The notes: generated by a model from the letters alone, not told the origin. A DNA stretch of 10,004 nt from Fidelibacterota bacterium (GCA_002707905.1 PAOF01000006.1:5144-15147), one strand, 5' to 3'; shown: positions 1 to 8,738, counted from the stretch's first letter. Program-made: numbers and translations.

Positions 1-63
1 AAGAAAAAAAATAAATATGATAGAAAGAAATTAAAATTAGAGCTAAAAAAAAATATTGATTGA
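1..63 (+). CDS. Possible C-terminal end of a gene entering from the left
   Basis: Frame 1 is open from the first base to a TGA at 61-63 and encodes 20 residues, very rich in lysine (KKKNKYDRKKLKLELKKNID). It ends two bases before the stop codon of the M23 gene on the other strand, so the two would be convergent. A Lys-rich charged tail is a common protein ending, but in A-rich DNA an open frame of this length also arises by chance. No family can be recognised, and the call rests only on the open frame and the tight fit with the neighbour. Confidence 0.3.
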   Translation, partial: KKKNKYDRKKLKLELKKNID

Positions 64-65
64 AT

Positions 66-1094
66 TTATTTATGAGAAAAAATTCTATTAAGTAATTTAA
101 CTAATTCTTCACCATAAATATTTTTTCCCAAGTATCTTTCACCATCTTTATCTTGAATTATTAATTCAAAATGTAAATGTGCTGATTTCTTATTTCCTTT
201 TGCACCATCACTTGTTCCACTATTTCCAACATTTCCAATAATAGCTCCCCTAGAAATATATTCACCAACTTTTATTTCTGGATTTATTTTTGACAAGTGT
301 GCATAAATAGAAATTATTCTTTTGTCTTTTATAATATCAAAACCGTGGTCAATCATTACAGTTCTTCCGTAAAGAATATTTACGAAAATATCTGATGGAG
401 TGCGATTAATTTTAGATGCTTTGTTTAGCAAATTATTTCTGAATTCATTTGACACTTCGTTGTAATGATGATCGCTTCTAATTACTACACCATTATAGAC
501 ATTTCTAACTTCAGAACCATAATATCCAGCAAAATCGATACCTTGATGAGTACCACTTCTGTATTTTCTAGGAGCATTTGGTAGAAGATTTAATGATTGG
601 GGAATATCAATGTTTGGGCATGGAAATAAAAGTTGATTTGTTTTAATATAATTGAATTTATCTAATGAATCATTTTCTTTTTGATTTACAATTTTTGGAT
701 AAAAAAAATTTTGTTTTAATAGATTAATTCTACTTGAATCTATTTTATATATAACTTGATTTAATGTATCAGATAAACTGATTTTATGTAATATATATGG
801 ATGTTGATTATTATTTACAAAAAAGGACTTTATTTTATTAGTAGAACTTGAATCTTCAATATTTAGAATATTAGAATAATTAATCTTTCGTGAAATTTTA
901 TTTAATTCTTTGTTTATTAAACTATCGACAACAATAAAATTATTTGGAAAACGAAAATATACATATTCATTTTCATTTGAATTGGTAATTACTAGATTCT
1001 GTTCTACTTCTATTCCGTTAAAGGATACATCAGGTTTTGGTGTACATGCAATCATAAATAAAAAAAATAACAGTAATATATTACTTTGAATCAT
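66..1094 (-). CDS. M23-family zinc peptidase lipoprotein
   Basis: This 342-residue protein is probably a cell-envelope murein hydrolase, or a LytM-type activator of one. Residues 1-17 form a lipoprotein signal: a hydrophobic stretch (ILLLFFLF) and the lipobox MIAC, with Cys17 as the predicted lipidation site. Residues 18-165 are a non-conserved N-terminal region that I cannot assign. The C-terminal part is an M23/LytM domain. It has HQGID (His183, Asp187), YAHLS (His265) and HLHFE (His306, His308), so the zinc ligands and catalytic histidine look intact. About 30-40 residues (roughly 205-243) are inserted between the first motif and the RTVMIDHG strand, longer than in a typical LytM domain. 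The start overlaps the end of the upstream AroQ-like gene by 14 nt, which suggests translational coupling. Substrate and cleavage site are unknown. Confidence 0.85.
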   Translation of the reverse strand: MIQSNILLLFFLFMIACTPKPDVSFNGIEVEQNLVITNSNENEYVYFRFPNNFIVVDSLINKELNKISRKINYSNILNIEDSSSTNKIKSFFVNNNQHPYILHKISLSDTLNQVIYKIDSSRINLLKQNFFYPKIVNQKENDSLDKFNYIKTNQLLFPCPNIDIPQSLNLLPNAPRKYRSGTHQGIDFAGYYGSEVRNVYNGVVIRSDHHYNEVSNEFRNNLLNKASKINRTPSDIFVNILYGRTVMIDHGFDIIKDKRIISIYAHLSKINPEIKVGEYISRGAIIGNVGNSGTSDGAKGNKKSAHLHFELIIQDKDGERYLGKNIYGEELVKLLNRIFSHK

Positions 1095-1521
1095 TTTTTA
1101 AATTTAAGATTTCTTCTATCCCATTAATAAAAATTTCCTCAGGATTGCCAATGAAAGTTTTCGATGATAATTTTGTAAAAATAGAATTTTTATAAAATTT
1201 GTTTGTGTCATACTTCTCATTAAGATAAAGATCAACTAATGGTTTATTAAAAATCTGAAGAGTTTCAAAGAGATCATATTGATTTATGCTCCATGAAGAG
1301 GGAGCAATTAAAACCGCTTCAGACCAATTCCTATTTTTGTGAAGAAAATTAATTGTTTTTCCTACGACATTTGATTGTAATATTTTTAAGTTTACTTTTT
1401 TATTTTTAATTCGGTTTTTAATTTTTTTGTTTATTTTGTTTAAAGTAATTTTTTTGTTAAGTGATGCAGATTTTACACCAATTAAATTAAAATTTGGTCC
1501 ATATATAATTAAAATATTCAT
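1081..1521 (-). CDS. AroQ-fold protein (type II dehydroquinase-like), probably catalytically inactive
   Basis: At 146 residues this has the usual length of a type II 3-dehydroquinate dehydratase. It keeps the fold landmarks: GPNFNLIG at 8-15, LQSNVVGKTINFLH at 48-61 (family: QSNxEGxLIdxiH), a strand plus turn at 70-79, and FYKNS at 109-113. The catalytic residues, in Mycobacterium tuberculosis numbering recalled from the family, are replaced: Arg19 by Lys17, Tyr24 by Asn22, Asn75 by Ala73, His81 by Ile79, His101 by Tyr99, Arg108 by Thr106 and Arg112 by Tyr110. Glu99 becomes Asp97. Dehydration of 3-dehydroquinate in the shikimate pathway is therefore unlikely. The frame is intact, so this looks like a repurposed pseudoenzyme rather than a pseudogene. 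It is first in an apparent two-gene operon with the M23 lipoprotein. No Shine-Dalgarno is visible upstream of its ATG. Confidence 0.7.
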   Translation of the reverse strand: MNILIIYGPNFNLIGVKSASLNKKITLNKINKKIKNRIKNKKVNLKILQSNVVGKTINFLHKNRNWSEAVLIAPSSWSINQYDLFETLQIFNKPLVDLYLNEKYDTNKFYKNSIFTKLSSKTFIGNPEEIFINGIEEILNLKNDSK

Positions 1522-1551
1522 TTTAAATATTTTTGTTTGTTGACTGTTATG

Positions 1552-1557
1552 AGTATA
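1552..1557 (-). promoter_or_regulatory. Candidate -10 box for the AroQ-like/M23 operon
   Basis: Read on the minus strand, this is TATACT, close to the sigma-70 -10 consensus and about 30 nt upstream of the ATG at 1521. No good -35 element is seen at the expected distance. In such AT-rich DNA a six-base match is weak evidence. Confidence 0.25.
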
Positions 1558-1646
1558 GGTAAATTCAATTATTATATTTGTATCTAATTTTTATTAATTT
1601 AATTAAAAAAAGTATAGACTTAATATAAAAATTCAAATAAAATAAA

Positions 1647-1674
1647 TTGACGAAAAAAATAAAAAATATATTTT
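1647..1674 (+). promoter_or_regulatory. Candidate carAB promoter
   Basis: TTGACG at 1647-1652 and TATTTT at 1669-1674 are separated by 16 nt, a reasonable sigma-70-like pair in the divergent gap. Transcription would begin near 1681, inside or at the foot of the hairpin at 1679-1692. That hairpin would then sit at the very 5' end of the mRNA. If the true promoter is further upstream, the hairpin would act as a leader terminator instead. Confidence 0.3.
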
Positions 1675-1678
1675 GCAA

Positions 1679-1700
1679 AGCCCTTACGGGCTATTTTTTT
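1679..1700 (+). terminator. Terminator-like hairpin directly upstream of carA
   Basis: AGCCC (1679-1683), loop TTAC and GGGCT (1688-1692) form a 5-bp stem followed by A and seven Ts. This is a compact intrinsic-terminator shape on the plus strand, ending only 10 nt before the carA ATG. No plus-strand gene is seen upstream for it to terminate, because the genes to the left run the other way. It is either an attenuator in the car leader or a 5'-end hairpin. I found no upstream GGGC segment that could form an alternative antiterminator. Confidence 0.5.
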
Positions 1701-1710
1701 ATAAAAAATT

Positions 1711-2820
1711 ATGTCATTCGTTAATTTTTTAAATCAAAAACCTGCAATATTAATTCTTGAAGATGGTAGACATTTTGATGGCTTCTCATTGGGTAAAGAA
1801 GGTGAAACTTCAGGGGAGGTTTGTTTCAATACAGGAATGTCAGGTTATCAAGAAATAATCACTGACCCATCATATAGCGGACAAATTGTTGCTATGACTT
1901 ATCCTCACATTGGTAATTATGGAACAAATCAACATGATGTTGAATCATCAAAAATTCAAGTTTCTGGTTTTATCATTAAAGAAGAAACTTTGATACCTTC
2001 AAACTTCAGATCCAATGAATCATTAAGAAATTATTTAAAAGAAGTTGGTATTGTGGGTATTCAAGGCATAGACACTAGAGCTTTAACAATTCATTTGAGA
2101 AATAATGGTATGATGAATGGTATTATAAGCACCATTGATTTTGATAAAACATCACTAATGAAAAAATTAAATAAAGTTCCTCAAATGAGTGGATTAGATT
2201 TAGTAAAAAATGTTTCAACCAATAAAAAATATTTTTATGAGTCAAAACAAAATTCAAAAAATAATAAAATTGTTGCTATTGATTTTGGAATAAAAACTAA
2301 TATACTAAGATTGCTAAATCATTTTGAATGTGAAATTGAAGTAGTTCCTGCAAATACTGATGCTGAAGAAATTTTAAATTTAAATCCAGATGGAATTTTT
2401 TTATCAAATGGTCCAGGAGACCCGTCAGCTGTTAGTTATGGTATAAGTACAATAAAAAAATTGATAGGTAAAAAACCAATCTTTGGAATTTGTTTAGGTC
2501 ACCAATTATTAGCACTAGCACTTGGGGCTAAAACATATAAATTAAAGTTTGGTCATCATGGTATAAATCACCCAGTAAAAAACTTAAATAAAAATACTAT
2601 TGAAATTACTAGTCAAAATCATGGTTTTGCAGTTGATCCAGATTCATTACCCAATGATACTGAAATAACTCATATAAATTTAAATGATAATACCCTTGAA
2701 GGTTTTAAATCAGATTCTAACAGAGCTTTCTGTGTGCAATATCATCCTGAGTCAGGTCCAGGTCCCCATGATAGTAGGTATCTATTTAAAAAATTTAAAA
2801 ATCTAATGAAAAATGCCTAA
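1711..2820 (+). CDS. carA: Carbamoyl-phosphate synthase, glutamine-hydrolysing small subunit
   Basis: This subunit releases ammonia from glutamine and channels it to CarB for carbamoyl phosphate synthesis, feeding arginine and pyrimidines. At 369 residues it has near-usual length. The N-terminal CPSase domain shows LILEDG (14-19), [19 protein letters not shown] (39-57) and [11 protein letters not shown] (116-126). The class I glutamine amidotransferase domain follows, with SNGPGDPS (232-239), the nucleophile Cys261 in GICLGHQ, and His345/Glu347 in VQYHPE, so the catalytic triad is complete. The ATG at 1711 is the first possible start, since an in-frame TAA lies at 1702-1704. It has no Shine-Dalgarno; a terminator-like hairpin and an A/T stretch precede it. 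Its last 8 nt overlap carB, typical of co-translated subunits. Confidence 0.97.
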   Translation: MSFVNFLNQKPAILILEDGRHFDGFSLGKEGETSGEVCFNTGMSGYQEIITDPSYSGQIVAMTYPHIGNYGTNQHDVESSKIQVSGFIIKEETLIPSNFRSNESLRNYLKEVGIVGIQGIDTRALTIHLRNNGMMNGIISTIDFDKTSLMKKLNKVPQMSGLDLVKNVSTNKKYFYESKQNSKNNKIVAIDFGIKTNILRLLNHFECEIEVVPANTDAEEILNLNPDGIFLSNGPGDPSAVSYGISTIKKLIGKKPIFGICLGHQLLALALGAKTYKLKFGHHGINHPVKNLNKNTIEITSQNHGFAVDPDSLPNDTEITHINLNDNTLEGFKSDSNRAFCVQYHPESGPGPHDSRYLFKKFKNLMKNA

Positions 2821-5800
2821 AAGAAAAGATTTAGATTCAATATTAATCATTGGTGCAGGCCCAATAATAATTGGTCAAGCCTGTGAGTTTGATTATTCTG
2901 GAACCCAAGCATGTAAAGCTTTAAAAGAAGAAGGGTATAGAATAATTTTAGTTAACTCGAATCCTGCTACTATAATGACAGATCCCGAAATGGCTGATGC
3001 AACCTATATAGAGCCATTAACGCTAGATTCATTAACAGCAATTATAGAAAAAGAAAAGCCAAATGCTATTTTACCAACAGTTGGTGGCCAAACTGCATTA
3101 AACCTTGCAGTTGAACTAAAAGAAGCGAATGTTTTAAAAAAAAATAAAGTGGAATTAATTGGCGCCAACATAAAAGCTATTCAAAAAGCAGAAGATAGAG
3201 AAAAATTTAAGGAAGCAATGGAATCAATAAATATTGATATTGCTAATGGGGGATTTGCAAAAACATTAAATGAATCAAAAAATATAATTAAAAAAATGGG
3301 TTTTCCAATAATTATCAGACCTTCTTTTACTTTAGGTGGCACTGGTGGATCAATTGCGTATAATTATGAAGAATTTCTAAAATTGGCTAAAAAAGGTATA
3401 GAATCAAGTCCAATTTCTGAAATATTAATTGAGGAATCCTTATTAGGTTGGAAGGAATTTGAGCTAGAGGTTATAAGGGATAAAAATGATAACGTGATAA
3501 TTATTTGTTCAATAGAAAATGTGGATCCTATGGGTGTACATACAGGAGATTCGATAACAGTTGCTCCTGCACAAACTTTGACAGATCAAGAATATCAGCT
3601 AATGAGAGATTCTGCAATAAAATGTATAAGAGAAATAGGTGTTGATACAGGAGGTTCTAATGTCCAATTTGCCGTAAATCCAAATAACGGAAGAATGGTT
3701 ATAATTGAAATGAATCCAAGAGTATCCAGATCATCAGCTTTAGCATCAAAAGCAACAGGTTTCCCAATCGCTAAAGTAGCAGCTAAACTCGCAGTTGGAT
3801 ATACCCTTGATGAATTAGATAACGATATAACTGGTAAAACATTAGCAGCTTTTGAACCAACAATTGATTATGTTGTTACAAAAATTCCAAGATGGGATTT
3901 TGAAAAATTTCCTTCTGCTTCAGGACAGTTAGGTGTCCAAATGCAATCAGTTGGGGAAGTAATGTCTTTTGGAAGAAACTTTAGAGAATCTCTTCAAAAA
4001 GCTTTTAGATCTTTGGAAATTGGGCTTCATGGTTTAGAGCCTAAGGAAGGACATAGGCCATTAAACATGTCAAACTTAACCTATGCAACAACTTTTAGGT
4101 TACTTAAAATTAGACAAGCTTTTGTTGAAGGAAAAAGTATTGAAGATATTTACGAATTAACAAAAATTGACAAATGGTTCTTAAGAAATATTCAACAAAT
4201 TGTTTTTGATAGTCAACTTGTTGATATAGACTTAAAAAAAATAAAGTATCTTAAACAAGAGGGTTTTTCTGATTTCCAATTAGCTAAAATAACTAATAAA
4301 AATGAAAAAGAAATTCGTTCAATTAGAAAAGAAAACCAAATTATACCTACCTACAAAGTAGTTGATACTTGTGCTGCTGAGTTTGAAGCTAAAACTCCTT
4401 ATTGTTATTCTACATATGAGCAAGAAAATGAAATCAAACCTCTTAAAGGTAAAAAAATTGTTATTTTGGGAGGTGGTCCTAATAGAATTGGTCAAGGTAT
4501 TGAATTTGATTATTGTTGTGTTCAAGCAGTTTTTGCAGCAAAGGCACTTGGTTGGAAAGCAATAATGATTAACTGTAATCCTGAAACCGTTTCAACTGAT
4601 TTTGACATAACAGATCGGCTTTATTTTGAACCTGTAACTTTTGAAGATGTTATGAATATTATTGATTTAGAAAAACCTGATGGAGTTTTAGTGCAATTTG
4701 GGGGACAAACCCCACTAAATATTGCAAGAAAATTATTAGATGCTGGTGCCCCAATAGTAGGTACTTCTCCAAATGCTATAGATTTAGCTGAAAACAGAGA
4801 AAAATTTGGTGCAATATTAGATAAATTAAATATTCCAAAACCTGAATATGGAATAGCTTTTTCTACTGATGAAGCTAAAATAGTTACCCAAAGAATTGGA
4901 TATCCTGTTCTTGTAAGACCTTCTTATGTTCTTGGTGGTAGAGCAATGGAAATTGTTTATGATGATAGACATCTAATTAATTATGTTCAAAGAGCAGCAG
5001 ATATTTCGCCAGAACATCCAATTTTAATTGATGCTTTTTTAGAAGATGCATTTGAATTTGATGTTGATGCGATATGTGATGGAAATGATGTTTACATTGC
5101 TGGAGTAATGCAACATATTGAAGAGGCTGGAATTCATAGTGGTGATTCATCATGTGTTTTACCACCTTATTGGTTGAGTGAAGATTGTTTAGAAAAAATA
5201 GAAAACTATACAAGACAACTATCGATTGAAGTTGGAGTAAAAGGATTAGTAAATATTCAATTTGCTGAAAAAAATGGAATAGTTTATGTTATTGAAGTTA
5301 ATCCCAGAGCTAGTCGTACGGTTCCATTTGTAAGTAAAGCTACTAATGTTCCATTAGCTCAAATTGCAACAGGGATAGCATTAGGAAAGAAGTTGAAGGA
5401 TTATAAATTAAAAAAATGGTCAACTAATAATCATATAGCTGTAAAAAAACCAGTTTTTCCTTTTAATAAATTTCCTAATGAAAATATTTTTTTAGGTCCA
5501 GAAATGAAATCAACTGGTGAGGTAATGGGGATTGCTCCTGAATTTGGTGACGCTTTTTCAAAAGCAATTATGGGTGATGGAAATCAGCTTCCAAAGAAAG
5601 GAAAAGCTTTTATTTCAGTTAATGACTTTGATAAACCTAAATTGATTTCAATTGCAAAGGATTTATTAAATGTAGGTTTTAATATTTCAGCTACTAAGGG
5701 AACAGCTGAATTTTTGACGAAGGAAAATTTAAAAGTAGATACAATCTATAAAGTAGGTGAAGGTAGGCCTAATGCATTAGATGGAATTAAGAACAAAGAA

Positions 5801-5989
5801 ATAACTTTGGTTATAAATACACCACTTGGAGCACAATCTAGATTTGATGAGAATTCAATTGGAATTGCAGCTACTCAGGCTCGAATTCCCGTGTTAACAA
5901 CATTATCAGCTGCTCAAGCTTTAATAAAGGCTATAAAATCAAATAATAAAAATCAAGTTAGATCTATTCAAGAAATTCATAATTTTTAG
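2813..5989 (+). CDS. carB: Carbamoyl-phosphate synthase large subunit
   Basis: This is the synthetase subunit, which makes carbamoyl phosphate from bicarbonate, ammonia and two ATP. The 1058 residues are full length. The N-terminal half carries [19 protein letters not shown] and the first ATP-grasp domain, with [12 protein letters not shown] and [18 protein letters not shown] (Glu299, Asn301, Arg303, the same numbers as in E. coli). The second half repeats the design with [32 protein letters not shown] and [17 protein letters not shown] (Glu828, Asn830). A C-terminal MGS-like allosteric domain begins near residue 930, with [11 protein letters not shown] and LVINTP, so nucleotide/ornithine control appears preserved. 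The start overlaps carA by 8 nt (ATGCCTAA). The 187-nt leader before argG follows. Confidence 0.97.
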   Translation: MPKRKDLDSILIIGAGPIIIGQACEFDYSGTQACKALKEEGYRIILVNSNPATIMTDPEMADATYIEPLTLDSLTAIIEKEKPNAILPTVGGQTALNLAVELKEANVLKKNKVELIGANIKAIQKAEDREKFKEAMESINIDIANGGFAKTLNESKNIIKKMGFPIIIRPSFTLGGTGGSIAYNYEEFLKLAKKGIESSPISEILIEESLLGWKEFELEVIRDKNDNVIIICSIENVDPMGVHTGDSITVAPAQTLTDQEYQLMRDSAIKCIREIGVDTGGSNVQFAVNPNNGRMVIIEMNPRVSRSSALASKATGFPIAKVAAKLAVGYTLDELDNDITGKTLAAFEPTIDYVVTKIPRWDFEKFPSASGQLGVQMQSVGEVMSFGRNFRESLQKAFRSLEIGLHGLEPKEGHRPLNMSNLTYATTFRLLKIRQAFVEGKSIEDIYELTKIDKWFLRNIQQIVFDSQLVDIDLKKIKYLKQEGFSDFQLAKITNKNEKEIRSIRKENQIIPTYKVVDTCAAEFEAKTPYCYSTYEQENEIKPLKGKKIVILGGGPNRIGQGIEFDYCCVQAVFAAKALGWKAIMINCNPETVSTDFDITDRLYFEPVTFEDVMNIIDLEKPDGVLVQFGGQTPLNIARKLLDAGAPIVGTSPNAIDLAENREKFGAILDKLNIPKPEYGIAFSTDEAKIVTQRIGYPVLVRPSYVLGGRAMEIVYDDRHLINYVQRAADISPEHPILIDAFLEDAFEFDVDAICDGNDVYIAGVMQHIEEAGIHSGDSSCVLPPYWLSEDCLEKIENYTRQLSIEVGVKGLVNIQFAEKNGIVYVIEVNPRASRTVPFVSKATNVPLAQIATGIALGKKLKDYKLKKWSTNNHIAVKKPVFPFNKFPNENIFLGPEMKSTGEVMGIAPEFGDAFSKAIMGDGNQLPKKGKAFISVNDFDKPKLISIAKDLLNVGFNISATKGTAEFLTKENLKVDTIYKVGEGRPNALDGIKNKEITLVINTPLGAQSRFDENSIGIAATQARIPVLTTLSAAQALIKAIKSNNKNQVRSIQEIHNF

Positions 5990-6043
5990 CTTTTATTTAA
6001 GTTCTTTGTTTTGATTATTAAATAATTTATTTTAAAGGCTATT

Positions 6044-6097
6044 ATGGGAATCATATTAAATCAATTAAAGCGAAAAAAAAATTCTAAAAAAAAGTAA
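6044..6097 (+). CDS. Candidate leader peptide of the argG attenuator
   Basis: A 17-codon ORF, MGIILNQLKRKKNSKKK, lies between carB and argG. An AAAGG ribosome binding site at 6034-6038 sits 5 nt before its ATG. It contains one arginine codon (CGA, 6071-6073) and six lysine codons. Its last codons and stop overlap the proposed antiterminator strand at 6091-6103. A ribosome stalled at CGA would leave that strand free, while one that reaches the stop would cover it. The geometry matches translation-coupled attenuation. Against this, lysine codons are expected by chance in A-rich DNA and there is only one arginine codon. I see the ORF, its ribosome binding site and the pairing directly; the regulatory role is inferred. 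Confidence 0.45.
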   Translation: MGIILNQLKRKKNSKKK

Positions 6098-6137
6098 TTA
6101 GGGATATATATTTAATTTTAAAACCCCCAATTACTTT
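6091..6137 (+). promoter_or_regulatory. Proposed antiterminator of the argG leader
   Basis: AAAGTAATT at 6091-6099 is perfectly complementary over 9 bp to AATTACTTT at 6129-6137. Beyond one unpaired A, GGG at 6101-6103 can pair with the C-run at 6124-6128. This alternative helix uses the 5' arm and loop of the terminator at 6120-6151, so the two structures exclude each other. The upstream strand includes the stop codon of the leader ORF. Confidence 0.5.
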
Positions 6138-6151
6138 GGGGGTTTTTTTTT
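6120..6151 (+). terminator. Intrinsic terminator/attenuator upstream of argG
   Basis: AAAACCCCCAA (6120-6130) pairs with TTGGGGGTTTT (6136-6146) to give an 11-bp stem with a TTACT loop, followed by a T-run to 6151. It is a strong rho-independent terminator on the plus strand. It lies 130 nt after the carB stop and 25 nt before the argG GTG. It could simply end the carAB transcript, but the competing upstream pairing and its place in front of argG favour attenuation. Confidence 0.75.
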
Positions 6152-6176
6152 AAAGATCTAGGGAGATATAAAAGTT

Positions 6177-7403
6177 GTGAAAAAAATTGTTCTAGCATAT
6201 AGTGGTGGATTAGACACATCTGTAATTTTAAAGTGGTTGTCAAATTCAGGATTTGAGGTCTTTTGTTTCATTGGGAATGTTGGACAGAAAGAAAATTTTC
6301 AAGAAATTGAAAAAAAAGCCCTTAAAACTGGAGCAGCAAATGTATTAACATATGATTTAAGAAAAGAATTTGTTACAGATTTTATTTTTCCAGCATTAAA
6401 AGGTAATGCATTATATGAAGGCAGGTATTTATTAGGAACCTCTTTGGCAAGACCTATTCTTGCTAAAGCACAAATAGAAATGGCCAAAGATTTGAATGCC
6501 AAATATGTTGGTCACGGTTCAACTGGTAAAGGGAATGATCAGGTGAGATTTGAATTAGCTTATTATGCACTTAATCCTGAAATAGAAGTAATTGCACCTT
6601 GGAAAGATTCTACTTTTCTAAATCAATTTAAAGGAAGAAATGATTTAATTGCATATGCAAAAAAATATGATATCCCAATTGGCGTTTCAAAAAAAAGACC
6701 ATATAGTGAAGATGAAAATTTAATGCATATAAGTCATGAAGCAGGAATGTTAGAAGATCCAAATTATAGGCCTGAAGAATCAGTTTTCACTCACACATCA
6801 TCATTAAAAGATACACCTGAAGATGAAGAAATAATCGTTATTTCTTTTAAAGATGGAATACCTATTTCTGTGTTTAATGAATCAAAAAAAGTTAAAATTA
6901 CTGACCCTTTAGAATTATTTGTTTATCTTAATGATATCGGAAGTAAACATGGAATTGGTAGGTTGGATATGGTTGAAAATCGATTTATTGGCATAAAATC
7001 CAGAGGAATTTATGAAACTCCTGCGGGTAAAATTTTATGGACAGCTCATAGAGATATTGAGGGTTTAGCAATGGATAAAGAGGTTATGCATTTGAGAGAC
7101 TCTTTAATTCCTAAATTTAGTGAATTGATTTATAATGGACTTTGGTATTCCCCTGAAATGGACTTTATCATGAGTGCTTTTAATAAGAGCCAAGAAGAAA
7201 TTGATGGTGATGTTACATTATCTCTTTTTAAAGGTAATGTTACTACAATTGGAAGAAAGTCGCCAACTTCTTTATATGATCAAGATTTTTCCAGCATGGA
7301 TAAAGAAGGTGGATTTGATGCTATTGATGCAAAAGGTTTTATCAATATTCACTCAATTAGATTGAAAGCTCATAATCTTCTAATTAATAAGAAAAAAAAA
7401 TGA
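6177..7403 (+). CDS. argG: Argininosuccinate synthase
   Basis: ArgG joins citrulline and aspartate with ATP to give argininosuccinate, the penultimate step of arginine synthesis. The 408 residues cover the whole family. The N-terminal PP-loop AYSGGLDTS (7-15) binds [16 protein letters not shown] (81-93) and [14 protein letters not shown] (113-126) are the conserved substrate-binding segments, and the C-terminal synthetase/multimerisation part follows. The start is GTG at 6177, because the conserved [10 protein letters not shown] begins there; GGGAG at 6161-6165 is a rather distant ribosome binding site (11 nt). An attenuator-like terminator ends 25 nt upstream. The stop codon overlaps an ATG (ATGA at 7400-7403) that opens a 16-codon ORF leading into argH, so argG and argH are almost certainly co-transcribed. 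Confidence 0.97.
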   Translation: MKKIVLAYSGGLDTSVILKWLSNSGFEVFCFIGNVGQKENFQEIEKKALKTGAANVLTYDLRKEFVTDFIFPALKGNALYEGRYLLGTSLARPILAKAQIEMAKDLNAKYVGHGSTGKGNDQVRFELAYYALNPEIEVIAPWKDSTFLNQFKGRNDLIAYAKKYDIPIGVSKKRPYSEDENLMHISHEAGMLEDPNYRPEESVFTHTSSLKDTPEDEEIIVISFKDGIPISVFNESKKVKITDPLELFVYLNDIGSKHGIGRLDMVENRFIGIKSRGIYETPAGKILWTAHRDIEGLAMDKEVMHLRDSLIPKFSELIYNGLWYSPEMDFIMSAFNKSQEEIDGDVTLSLFKGNVTTIGRKSPTSLYDQDFSSMDKEGGFDAIDAKGFINIHSIRLKAHNLLINKKKK

Positions 7404-7442
7404 CAAAAAATTTACAATCATTTGAATGGAGAAATGATACTT

Positions 7443-8618
7443 ATGGGTAAAATTTGGGATAAAGGATTTGAAGTAGATAAAAGAGTTGAAGAATTTACTG
7501 TGGGTAATGATTTTCTGATTGATATGAAGTTAATTAATTATGATTGTAAAGCTTCTATAATTCATGCGAAAATGTTAAGAAAAATAGGAGTTTTATCAAA
7601 AACTGAATTAAAAAAGATAATTAATGCATTAAATGAAATAATTAATTCAAATGATTTAACTATCAAAATCAATGATGAGGATTGTCATACTGCCATAGAA
7701 AATTATTTAATTAAGAAAATTGGAGATGCTGGAAAAAAGATACATACCGCAAGATCAAGGAATGACCAAGTTTTAACTGCCTTAAGATTATATTATTTAG
7801 ATAATATTAAAAATTGTGATTTATTACAAAAGGAATGGATTAAATCTTTAAAAAATTTTAAAAATAAATTTGGAACAATTAATTTTCCAGGCTACACCCA
7901 TTTTAGAAAAGCAATGCCTTCATCAATTAATATGTGGTCAGAAGCATTTATTGAATCATCCATTGATAATACTAAATTATTGAAAGTGTCTAAAAATATA
8001 ATAAATAAATCTCCATTAGGAACAGCTGCAGGGTATGGTGTTCCAATGAATATTGATAGAGAATTTACAGCAAAAGAAATGGGGTTTGATTCCAATCAGA
8101 ACCCAATTTATGCTCAAATAAGTAGGGGCAAGTTTGAGAAACTATTGATTCATTCATTAGTTCAAATAATGTATGATATAAATAAAATATCTTCAGATTT
8201 AATTTTATTTTCAATGGACGAATTAGGTTATTTTGAAATTCCAGAAAAATTTTGCACCGGAAGTTCTATTATGCCTCAAAAAAACAACCCTGATGTTTTA
8301 GAATTACTAAGAGCGAAATATAACAATGTCAGATCATATGAATCAGAAGTTTTAAATATTACAAGTAATTTGCCATCTGGTTTTCATAGAGATTTTCAAT
8401 TAACAAAAGAACCTACAATGAAAGCTATAGAAACAACTTTAGATTGCATAAAAATGATTACCATGTTAATTAATGAGCTAGTTGTTAATGAAAAAAGATG
8501 CGATGAGGCTCTCTCTGAGGAAATATATGCTACTGAAAAGGCATATAAATTAGTAGAAAAAGGAGTTCCTTTTCGTTCTGCTTATAAAATTATTGCAAAG
8601 GAATTAAGTAAAAAATAA
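7443..8618 (+). CDS. argH: Argininosuccinate lyase (short C-terminus)
   Basis: ArgH cleaves argininosuccinate to arginine and fumarate. I chose the ATG at 7443 (391 residues) because MGKIWDKGFEVDKRVEEF lines up with the usual family start. ATG 7434 and TTG 7422 are in-frame alternatives. Visible motifs are HTARSRNDQV (101-110), FPGYTHFRKAMP with the conserved His153, and the fumarase/lyase signature GSSIMPQKNNP (273-283) carrying the catalytic serine loop. The N-terminal style is Bacteroidota/FCB-like. The protein stops soon after VPFRSAYKIIAKEL, where most homologues continue for several tens of residues, so the C-terminus is short. The active-site regions are intact, so I expect a working enzyme. 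It follows argG by 39 nt. Confidence 0.93.
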   Translation: MGKIWDKGFEVDKRVEEFTVGNDFLIDMKLINYDCKASIIHAKMLRKIGVLSKTELKKIINALNEIINSNDLTIKINDEDCHTAIENYLIKKIGDAGKKIHTARSRNDQVLTALRLYYLDNIKNCDLLQKEWIKSLKNFKNKFGTINFPGYTHFRKAMPSSINMWSEAFIESSIDNTKLLKVSKNIINKSPLGTAAGYGVPMNIDREFTAKEMGFDSNQNPIYAQISRGKFEKLLIHSLVQIMYDINKISSDLILFSMDELGYFEIPEKFCTGSSIMPQKNNPDVLELLRAKYNNVRSYESEVLNITSNLPSGFHRDFQLTKEPTMKAIETTLDCIKMITMLINELVVNEKRCDEALSEEIYATEKAYKLVEKGVPFRSAYKIIAKELSKK

Positions 8619-8669
8619 TGAGTAAATATATCTCTTGCTTAAACATATGTAATAATTATAAATTTTATA

Positions 8670-8738
8670 ATGATAAATTTTCGTTTAATAGAAAAACAAA
8701 TACCGTCATTCCCTTATTTTTGGGGGGAAGTTGTGTAA
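8670..8738 (+). CDS. Possible short leader ORF before lysW
   Basis: This is a 22-codon ORF starting MINFRLIEKQ and ending FWGEVV. It has no clear ribosome binding site. It spans the G-run at 8722-8727 that could act as antiterminator, and its stop at 8736-8738 is placed so that a terminating ribosome would cover that run. It has only one arginine codon. A 43-codon ORF in another frame (8618-8749, ATG overlapping the argH stop) competes with it. Either or both may be chance. Confidence 0.2.
   Translation: MINFRLIEKQIPSFPYFWGEVV

Noticed and set aside
1573..1580. TATATTTG, a match to the Bacteroidota -7 promoter element TAnnTTTG.
   Set aside because: No partner -33 element at the right distance, and such matches are expected by chance in this composition.
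1549..1587. A 12-codon ORF (MSIGKFNYYICI) in the car leader as a possible leader peptide.
   Set aside because: It has no ribosome binding site, lies about 90 nt from the hairpin and contains no arginine codon.
1522..1710. Arginine-repressor (ARG box) operators or a PyrR-type binding loop upstream of carA.
   Set aside because: No convincing palindromic ARG box or PyrR-like anti-antiterminator could be found; AT-rich near-matches are not meaningful.
4319..5213. Open frames inside carB: minus strand at 4319-4525 and 4977-5213, plus strand at 4362-4565.
   Set aside because: They lie wholly inside the clearly coding carB frame, resemble no family and have no ribosome binding site.
5990..6176. 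T-box riboswitch in the argG leader, and likewise in the lysW leader.
   Set aside because: I see no T-box consensus (AGGGUGGNACCGCG-like) or specifier stem-loop; the antiterminators here are simple complementary strands.
6299..6502. Minus-strand open frame inside argG; similar ones at 7892-8095 (in argH) and 9257-9484 (in the ligase), and a plus-strand one at 7174-7365.
   Set aside because: All are antisense or out-of-frame shadows of well-conserved genes.
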